Position numbers and translations under genes: made by a program
Shown here: positions 20,006-25,661 of the stretch, piece after piece
How positions within the stretch are numbered: position 1 is the first letter of the stretch
Layout: each line of letters starts with the position of its first letter
Assembly (NCBI GenBank): GCA_026419775.2
Contig: JAOPGA020000093.1
Coordinates: 1 to 25,661 of the forward strand
DNA: 25,661 nt
Source of the DNA: Acrasis kona
Lineage: Eukaryota > Heterolobosea > Eutetramitea > Acrasida > Acrasidae
Direction: 5' to 3'
Notes under the pieces: model-generated
What the model saw: only the letters and a program-made list of their open reading frames with translations
What the model was told of the DNA's origin: nothing
Databases searched by the model: none

Positions 20006-21544
20006 ATGCTCCGTTCACTTTATAAGAAACAACTTTGCATCTTGTCTACAAACTCATGCTTTTTCCATAAATCAAGACCACTCCATGAGGAACGTAAGGT
20101 TGTAACAAGGTTCGCCCCAAGTCCTACTGGATTTATGCATCTTGGAGCTTTAAGAACTGCATTATTTAATTATTTGTACGCGCGAAAGCACGGGGGATAT
20201 TTTGCACTGCGCATTGAAGATACTGACCAGAAAAGGTTGGTGGATGGATCAATTGAACAAATTCTTAGAACACTTAACTGGACCAATATGAACCACGACG
20301 ACTATAAAGTGCAATCTGAGCGCTCATCTCTATACTTGGAGCATGCCAATTTTTTATTAGAGCACAACCATGCGTACAAGTGTTATTGTACATCCGAACG
20401 ATTAAGCTTTTTAAGAGGTGGTCAGAGTGCCAAATATGATAGGAGATGTTTATCTCTTACTCCTGAAGAAATTCAAGAACTGGAAGATTCAAAAGCCTCA
20501 TTTACAATAAGAATGAAGATACCTCCCGGTAAATCTGAAGCACCAAAAGAAGTAACCCCAGGTAAAAAGTTTGGTTTTACAAAATTCGAAGATGTTGTGT
20601 TTGGTAAAATTGAAATTGATAATGATACCATTGACGACCAGATCATAGTTAAATCGGACGGTCTTCCTACTTATCATTTGGCTAACGTAGTTGATGACCA
20701 CGACATGAATGTAACCCATGTCATCAGAGGCATGGAATGGATTCCCTCCACACCAAAACATGTTATACTCTATAACATGTTTGGTTGGAAGCCTCCCCAG
20801 TTTTCACACTTACCTCTTCTAACCACGATTGACAACCAAAAGTTATCGAAACGTCATGGACATGCTTCAGTGGATTGGTATCGTGAACAAGGATTTTTAC
20901 CATCAGCTCTCATCAACTTTGTTGCACTATTAGGATGGAACCCAGGAACGGACAAGGAAGTGTTTCTTGACTTTAATGAGTTGGTATCTTCGTTCGACAT
21001 TGATAGAGTGGGAAGAGGTAACAGCGTTGTTGATTTGAAGAAATTAGAATGGTTGAACGCACAACACATTAGAGGAATGATTGACGCTGACATTGACGGA
21101 TGCATGAAAACGTTCAGGGACTTGATGTGTGAAAAGATTGGAACGGAGTATGATTTGTTAAACAACGATGAATATCTCAAGAAGGTACTAACCACTGTCA
21201 AGGATCGCATGAAACATTTGGACGACTTTAAGAATTTTGATTACTTTTTCAAACCAATAAATTTTGATTCCGATGGTGCGAAACTGTTCTATGAGAATGT
21301 GATTAGCAAAATTTCAAACAAGAGCGAAATTCTTTCTAGTCTTTCCAAAGAGTTGACTGCATGTGATGTGTGGACGCACGAAAACATTGGTGCTGCCATC
21401 AATCAATGCAAAACCAACGGACTCAACTACAAGCAATGCATTCAGATATTGCGCTACTACACATCAGGATCAAGTGTGGGAGCATCCATCAACCACATGT
21501 TGGAGGCATTAGGAAAGAAGAAAGTAATAGAAAGGTTACAATAA
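20006..21544 (+). CDS. EARS2: Glutamyl-tRNA synthetase, mitochondrial (class I, bacterial type)
   Basis: A 512-residue single-exon protein that charges tRNA with glutamate in organelle translation. The first 30 residues (LRSLYKKQLCILSTNS...) are basic and Ser-rich, fitting a mitochondrial presequence. The class I HIGH-type signature is FAPSPTGFMHLGALRTALFNY at about 36-56, with HLGA in place of HIGH, as HLG-type variants are normal in this subfamily. RIEDTD lies near 69-74. CYCTSERL near 126 sits in the usual insertion. GLPTYHLANVVDDH, then HVIRGMEWIPSTPKH, and KLSKRHG near 279-285 (the KMSKS loop) complete the active site. The anticodon-binding helical region fills the rest (LLGWNPGT, LEWLNAQHIRG). 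Length and order match bacterial/mitochondrial enzymes. The gene starts only 26 bp after the upstream gene's stop. Confidence 0.95.
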   Translation: MLRSLYKKQLCILSTNSCFFHKSRPLHEERKVVTRFAPSPTGFMHLGALRTALFNYLYARKHGGYFALRIEDTDQKRLVDGSIEQILRTLNWTNMNHDDYKVQSERSSLYLEHANFLLEHNHAYKCYCTSERLSFLRGGQSAKYDRRCLSLTPEEIQELEDSKASFTIRMKIPPGKSEAPKEVTPGKKFGFTKFEDVVFGKIEIDNDTIDDQIIVKSDGLPTYHLANVVDDHDMNVTHVIRGMEWIPSTPKHVILYNMFGWKPPQFSHLPLLTTIDNQKLSKRHGHASVDWYREQGFLPSALINFVALLGWNPGTDKEVFLDFNELVSSFDIDRVGRGNSVVDLKKLEWLNAQHIRGMIDADIDGCMKTFRDLMCEKIGTEYDLLNNDEYLKKVLTTVKDRMKHLDDFKNFDYFFKPINFDSDGAKLFYENVISKISNKSEILSSLSKELTACDVWTHENIGAAINQCKTNGLNYKQCIQILRYYTSGSSVGASINHMLEALGKKKVIERLQ

Positions 21545-21572
21545 AATAATAATAAATTTAATGAACTTGAAA
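21545..21572. terminator. Convergent 3' ends
   Basis: Twenty-eight bp of A/T-rich sequence (AATAATAATAAATTT...) separate the stop of the glutamyl-tRNA synthetase (plus) from the stop of the LURP/tubby-like gene (minus). An AATAAA signal is present on the plus strand. Overlapping 3' UTRs are likely. Confidence 0.45.
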
Positions 21573-22904
21573 TTATTGTGCAATACTAAACAAATGTTGC
21601 AACATGATGACGCACAAAGCCATAACGTGGAATGCATCGGATTGAACCATTAAATCGTAGCAACCGAACTTTTTCTTGACAAGCGTCGCGATTAATCTTC
21701 CATTCTTCCTGATGGCCCAATCAGCTCTGTATGTTCCTGTCATCTTTAGTATTGACTGGTTATCTAATCTCTTGTAGTTGAATTTCTTGTCGACGGTCAA
21801 CGGCTTGAAACGTTGTGTGCAAGTTCCAATCTCACACTTTGAGTTTTCAATCCTATATGTACAATGTAAGTGACCCGACTCTTTTGAGATTCTGTACACT
21901 GGCCTATTCCTCCTATCGTTGATGATAACTGTGTATGGTGTGCCTTTGACTGAGCTCTTGTATAATAGTTGGTCAAGTTCGGCATCCATCAATTCAACAT
22001 TGAACGTTCCTTTTGTCTTGGACGGTGTTGTGTTGATTCTGAAACTTCTCATGTTTGGTACATCTTTGCGTAGTGATTGTTCAGAAGCTAATCTTCTAGG
22101 AGACATCGTTGACTGCTTGTGAGTGGGTGACAATGAATTCCTTCTTTTTTGTGGTTTCGCTACTTCTTCTTCATCTTCTTCGTCCTTTTCTTCTTCTGTG
22201 TCATCATCTTCATACTTTTGGAGTGCACGCGCTAAGGCAGCGTCATCTTGTTCTTGTTTGACTCTTAATTCTTCGATGGCGTTTCTCTTGCGCTCATAGT
22301 AGCTGTCTGAGTGTGTGGAGGACAGCGATGACGTTGTTGAGATGTCATTTTCTGGTTGGAACTGGTAAGTGTCGTATTGTTTTTGCAATCTTTCCGCAAT
22401 CTTGAGGTCAGACTCTGTCAACCCAGAAGGATTGACATTTACATCGTTATAGATTCTCATAGGAGTACTGTAGTCACTAGGCTGGAGTTGTAGTTGGCTG
22501 TTATAATTGTTTTCTTCGTAGCTTTGGTAGTAGTCAACTGGTTCCGCCACTTGTTGGTATTCGTCATTGAAGACCTTGTCGAACGTTTGTTGGAAATCAT
22601 TAACCTCGAGCGTCCGCCTTTGGGGATCAGCAGTGTAGTCCGGTTCGTTATATTGATCAAACAGAGACAGGATGTTTTTGTTTGTTCTACTCCTATCGGC
22701 TGCAGGAGGGACTTGGTTGTAAAACTCTACTCTTACTTGCTGTTGTGAAGGCATTTGTTCGTTTATTTGATTATAGTCAAAGGTCTTGTGTTGGTACTGA
22801 TACCCTTGGTCATAGTTGAATGGATCCATTTCATCATCCGCATATGGATTCGGTGCCTCATATCTTATATCTCTTGATCTTGATGAAGTGTGTCTTTGGT
22901 ACAT
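21573..22904 (-). CDS. Disordered N-terminus with LURP1/scramblase/tubby-like C-terminal domain
   Basis: A 443-residue single-exon protein starting at ATG 22904. Residues 1-about 165 are Tyr/Gln/Asn-rich and disordered. Two similar short helices, DLKIAERLQKQYD (about 165-180) and DDAALARALQKYEDDD (about 219-234), resemble ubiquitin-interacting (UIM/MIU-like) motifs. An acidic run (EEEKDEEDEEE) and a Ser/Arg-rich linker follow. Residues about 310-443 look like the LURP1/phospholipid-scramblase/tubby C-terminal fold: YTVIINDRRNRPVYRISK, CTYRIENSKC, ILKMTGTYRADWAIRKNGRLIATLVKKKF, YDLMVQSDAFHVMALCVIML, whose last helix threads the barrel. Such domains bind membranes or phosphoinositides, or act as scaffolds; which applies here is unknown. 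It converges with the glutamyl-tRNA synthetase gene. Confidence 0.75.
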   Translation of the reverse strand: MYQRHTSSRSRDIRYEAPNPYADDEMDPFNYDQGYQYQHKTFDYNQINEQMPSQQQVRVEFYNQVPPAADRSRTNKNILSLFDQYNEPDYTADPQRRTLEVNDFQQTFDKVFNDEYQQVAEPVDYYQSYEENNYNSQLQLQPSDYSTPMRIYNDVNVNPSGLTESDLKIAERLQKQYDTYQFQPENDISTTSSLSSTHSDSYYERKRNAIEELRVKQEQDDAALARALQKYEDDDTEEEKDEEDEEEVAKPQKRRNSLSPTHKQSTMSPRRLASEQSLRKDVPNMRSFRINTTPSKTKGTFNVELMDAELDQLLYKSSVKGTPYTVIINDRRNRPVYRISKESGHLHCTYRIENSKCEIGTCTQRFKPLTVDKKFNYKRLDNQSILKMTGTYRADWAIRKNGRLIATLVKKKFGCYDLMVQSDAFHVMALCVIMLQHLFSIAQ

Positions 22905-23959
22905 TTTGTGAATTTTTCCTTTGTATGCAGTCGAAATCCTTGTTTTATTTATGCCCGGTCTATTTCTGGAACAAATCTAAGATTAAAATAAATTGATCAA
23001 CCAGAGATTATCTAATTGTAAAAGTGCGGCGAATATTTAGGTGCAATTACACGACATCCGCTGGAAATGCAATACTATAGAAGATGTGTAAGTCTATGGT
23101 TAATAAGGATTCATGCAACGAGACCTCCGTAGACCAAAGATTTCCGTGGACCACAGGATTTCCCTCAGGTGTATAGATCTATTTTCCAATTTTCATCCTC
23201 AGTTTGACTTGAGTGTACCATTCTGTAAAGACATTTCTATAAGTCTCCGTACTCGAACAAATCTCGTTCAATTTTGTTACTGATTTAAACGACTAGGTGT
23301 GCCTCTGGTTATGAAAGACTATTACTCATTGATTACAAAACAAAGGTATTTATAAAAATATCACTCCTTAATGGGAATCTTGTGTGAATAGGTCGTCTCA
23401 ACAAGACCCTCAAGTTTCTGTTCAAGAATATTGCGACAACTTCACTATACCTCCAATCTGTCAATTCACTACAAAGTTTCTCAAAAGGACCTTGGCTTCC
23501 CTCAAAAGCACAATAATCGATATTCAAGTGGATTTTATGATAGGATTAATGGTTTGGTGGAATGATAAAAGTGTCATGATTTTCTTCTTGAAAGATGGTT
23601 GTGCGTTTATTGATAAATAAATACAAGTAAAATAATGAACCGTTGTCTTCCATTGTACGGCTCATCGGGTAATTTGAGAGACCTTCCCCATGGGTCTAAT
23701 AATTGTAAGAGTCAATCGGAGGAATTTTCTTTAACGAATAGCCAACCAAGTCAAATATGCGGAAGTCTACTGTTGCTGCAAGAAGAGGAGCAAATAAGCA
23801 TGTTTAGTACCTTGTTTTGATATATAAATATCATAAACAATAACATAGTTTTTCCGTTGGAGGAACTCCGCTTGTAAGATTCTATTTGAACGTTTGTAAT
23901 ATCCTATTTAAATTCACACGTTCAATTTATTCCAATCAACGGTAAGTGAGAAAAAAACC
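22905..23959. other. About 1 kb without a confident gene
   Basis: This gap holds the 5' flanks of the LURP/tubby-like gene (minus) and the NPC1-like gene (plus). Two plus-strand frames are open: about 23384-23620, which has no ATG at its start, and 23635..23820, a 61-codon ATG ORF. An antisense frame overlaps the first, about 23333-23527, also without ATG. None resembles a family I know. No tRNA-like, rRNA-like or tandem-repeat sequence is visible. The stretch 23384-23620 could be a gene fragment. Confidence 0.5.
23635..23820 (+). CDS. Doubtful small ORF, 61 residues
   Basis: An ATG-initiated frame (MNRCLPLYGSSGNLRDLP...) with an A-rich leader, TAAAATAATG, similar to leaders of other genes here. 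It ends in TGA and is followed by AT-rich sequence. There is no signal peptide, domain or homology I can name, and codon use is not distinctive. It could be a small protein, an upstream ORF of the NPC1-like transcript or chance. Confidence 0.2.
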   Translation: MNRCLPLYGSSGNLRDLPHGSNNCKSQSEEFSLTNSQPSQICGSLLLLQEEEQISMFSTLF

Positions 23960-25661
23960 ATGGGGTTCAATCTTGCCGCTACTATCGATAGGATATTTTA
24001 TGCATTGTTCTATCGCATTGGAAAAATTGTTTCTCGCTTCCCAACAATAACTGTCGTACTATCAGTAATCGTTACCTTGTTATGTGCTATAGGCATCAAA
24101 TATCTTCATATCGAGAATAATCCACAAAAGCTATGGGTACCGGACGATAGCGACGTTGTGACACAAAAAAACTATTTTGATGAGAAATTCTCCAGATTTT
24201 TTAGAGTAGAGCAAATCATCGTGACCGCAAAGGTGCCCAACGACACTGTAAGTAAATCTCTTCTTTTACAATTCTTACCGTTCAGTTTGGTGTGCTCAGG
24301 AGAGATGTATTAAATGAATTGTTCCACCTTGAAGAAGACATCAAGAACATTCAAGTCATTTACGACAACAGAATCCACACTCTAGATGACATTTGCTACA
24401 AACCCATTCCATCAAAGGGATGCCTCGTACAAACCGTCACTGGTTACTACCAAAATGATTTTGCAAAGTTCAACGCCAGCACATCCGACGTCGACCAATA
24501 CATTTTCAAATGCGTGCAAAATGACGGTCTAACGAAGGGCTGCATGGACGCAACTGGCATTCCAGTTTACTACAAACAAGTCATGGGCGCAGGAAACTTT
24601 ACGTATAACGCAGTCCTCAAGAAATCAGAGAGAGCATACGCAACCGCCTTCCTCACTTCCATCTTGCTCAAAAATGATGACAAGTCGGCAGAAATTGCAA
24701 AGCTGTGGGAGAAGGAATATGTGAAAATTGCCAGAAGAGAAAACGACATTATCGACGTTGCCGTGTCGTCGGAGAGATCCATCGAAGATGAGATCGAGGG
24801 AAGTACCACCGGCGACATTGGCATCATTGCCATCAGTTACATTGCCATGTTCGTCTACGTTGCCATCTCTCTAGGAGAGATCCATCCCATTCGTTCGAGA
24901 GTGGTGTTGGGTTTCGCAGGAATCATCATCGTCATCATGAGCGTCATCATCTCTGCGGGTATATGTTCTCTATTCAAGGTCAAGGCCACATTGATCATCA
25001 TGGAGGTGATTCCATTCTTGATCTTGGCCATTGGTGTCGACAACATGTTCATCATGGCGAATACCGTCGACGAGATGAGCGACTACAAGATCACCGCATC
25101 AGAGCGCATGGGCAAAATGATGGGCAAAGTCGGTTCGTCCATGGTGCTCGCCAGCGTATCAGAATTCCTCGCATTCATGTTGGGCGCATTAACAAGTACG
25201 TGTGAAATTTTAATTCTTTCGCTAACGCCCGTCAGAGATGCCAGCCGTACAAGCCTTTTGCATTTTTGCAGGAGTGGCCATCATTGCAAACTTTTTATTA
25301 CAAATCACAGCGTTCGCAGCACTTTTATCGTTGGACATTAAAAGAAGAGACGATTTACGATTGGAAATCGAACCGTTCGTAAGAGCGCCTAGATTGGCTC
25401 GTAATTGGTTCAGCATCGCTTCTGCGATCGAATGGTTCATGAGACGCGTCGTCGCACCCGTGGTCACGTTCCCGCCCATCAGCGCCCTCATCGTCGTCAC
25501 GTTCATCACGTTGAGCGGATTCAGCATCTGGGGCGCATCTCATTTACGTCTCGGACTCGATCAAAAAACAGCACTGCCACGCGATTCGTACATGGTCAAG
25601 TACTTTACTCAACAACAAGAATATTTGGACATTGGTCCTCCCGTTTACTTTGTGACCAAGA
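23960..25661 (+). CDS. NPC1: NPC1-type sterol transporter homologue without the N-terminal domain (3' end outside window)
   Basis: Exons 23960..24247, 24286..25195 and 25236..>25661, with introns of 38 and 40 bp (GTAAGT and GTACGT donors, TTCAG and GTCAG acceptors); 541 codons are visible. NPC1 moves cholesterol or other sterols out of lysosomes. The protein begins just before what is transmembrane helix 2 in NPC1 (MGFNLAATIDRIFYALFYRIG, then TVVLSVIVTLLCAIGIKYL), followed by the NNPQKLWVPDDS and YFDEKFSRFFRVEQIIV stretch. The middle luminal domain follows, with conserved cysteines (DICYKPIPSKGCLVQTV) and RSIEDEIE. The sterol-sensing domain comes next (ISYIAMFVYVAISLG, VIPFLILAIGVDNMFIMANT, SVSEFLAFMLGALTKMPAVQAF), then LDIKRRDDLRLEI. 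At the edge, LPRDSYMVKYF and IGPPVYFVTK open the second luminal domain. The usual sterol-binding N-terminal domain and first helix are absent unless an upstream exon exists. Confidence 0.9.

Noticed and set aside
22905-23340. tRNA or other small RNA gene
   Set aside because: No cloverleaf-like arms or T-loop box could be found by eye on either strand. A tRNAscan/Infernal run would settle it.
24570-25055. Minus-strand ORFs inside the NPC1-like gene
   Set aside because: They are antisense to a strongly recognisable sterol-sensing domain frame.

Overview
This is gene-dense nuclear DNA from a free-living, probably amoeboid, protist. Twelve protein-coding loci are supported and several shorter ORFs are doubtful. 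The code looks standard (TAA stops, one TAG). I can place 19 spliceosomal introns with confidence, all only 35-44 bp, with GTAAGT/GTATG-type donors and often a CTAAC/CTAAT-like branch sequence about 8-13 nt before the acceptor. EGF-like plus Pro/Thr-stalk receptor-like proteins, an RGS-like protein and an NPC1 homologue suggest a heterolobosean (Naegleria/Acrasis-like). That placement is an inference from gene content, not a proof. I see no tRNA, rRNA, CRISPR array or intact transposon.

Left part (1-9000): two long minus-strand genes for secreted or membrane-anchored surface proteins lie head-to-tail. The first runs off the left edge. It has a signal peptide, two copies of an EGF-plus-about-180-residue module, ten tandem EGF-like repeats and a Pro-Thr stalk. 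The second (8932..4177, 2 exons) has a signal peptide, an ectodomain of about 300 residues, a Pro-Thr stalk of about 520 residues, a TIG-like domain, a possible jelly-roll domain, one transmembrane helix and a cytoplasmic tail of about 315 residues. Both stalks are minisatellites with high-order internal repeats. The first gene has a convincing 9-nt microexon.

Middle (9000-12960): a possible small spliced plus-strand gene overlaps a decayed copy of the 3' end of a nearby gene. It is followed by a small RGS-like gene (minus), a D-serine dehydratase/D-threonine aldolase-like homologue that has lost its catalytic lysine and metal ligands (minus), a very basic secreted helical protein (plus) and a Lys/Gln-rich disordered protein (plus).

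Right-middle (12960-19300): a ten-exon minus-strand gene for a 1425-residue coiled-coil protein of unknown function, then a two-exon minus-strand gene for a disordered/coiled-coil protein. Right (19300-25661): a secreted eight-cysteine miniprotein lies only 26 bp upstream of mitochondrial glutamyl-tRNA synthetase. A minus-strand gene with a LURP1/scramblase/tubby-like C-terminus follows, then about 1 kb with only doubtful ORFs. The 5' part of an NPC1-type sterol-sensing-domain protein lacking the usual N-terminal sterol-binding domain runs off the right edge.

The genes do not form an operon-like pathway. Convergent pairs are separated by only 27-28 bp, so overlapping 3' UTRs are likely, and divergent pairs share promoter regions of about 150-390 bp.
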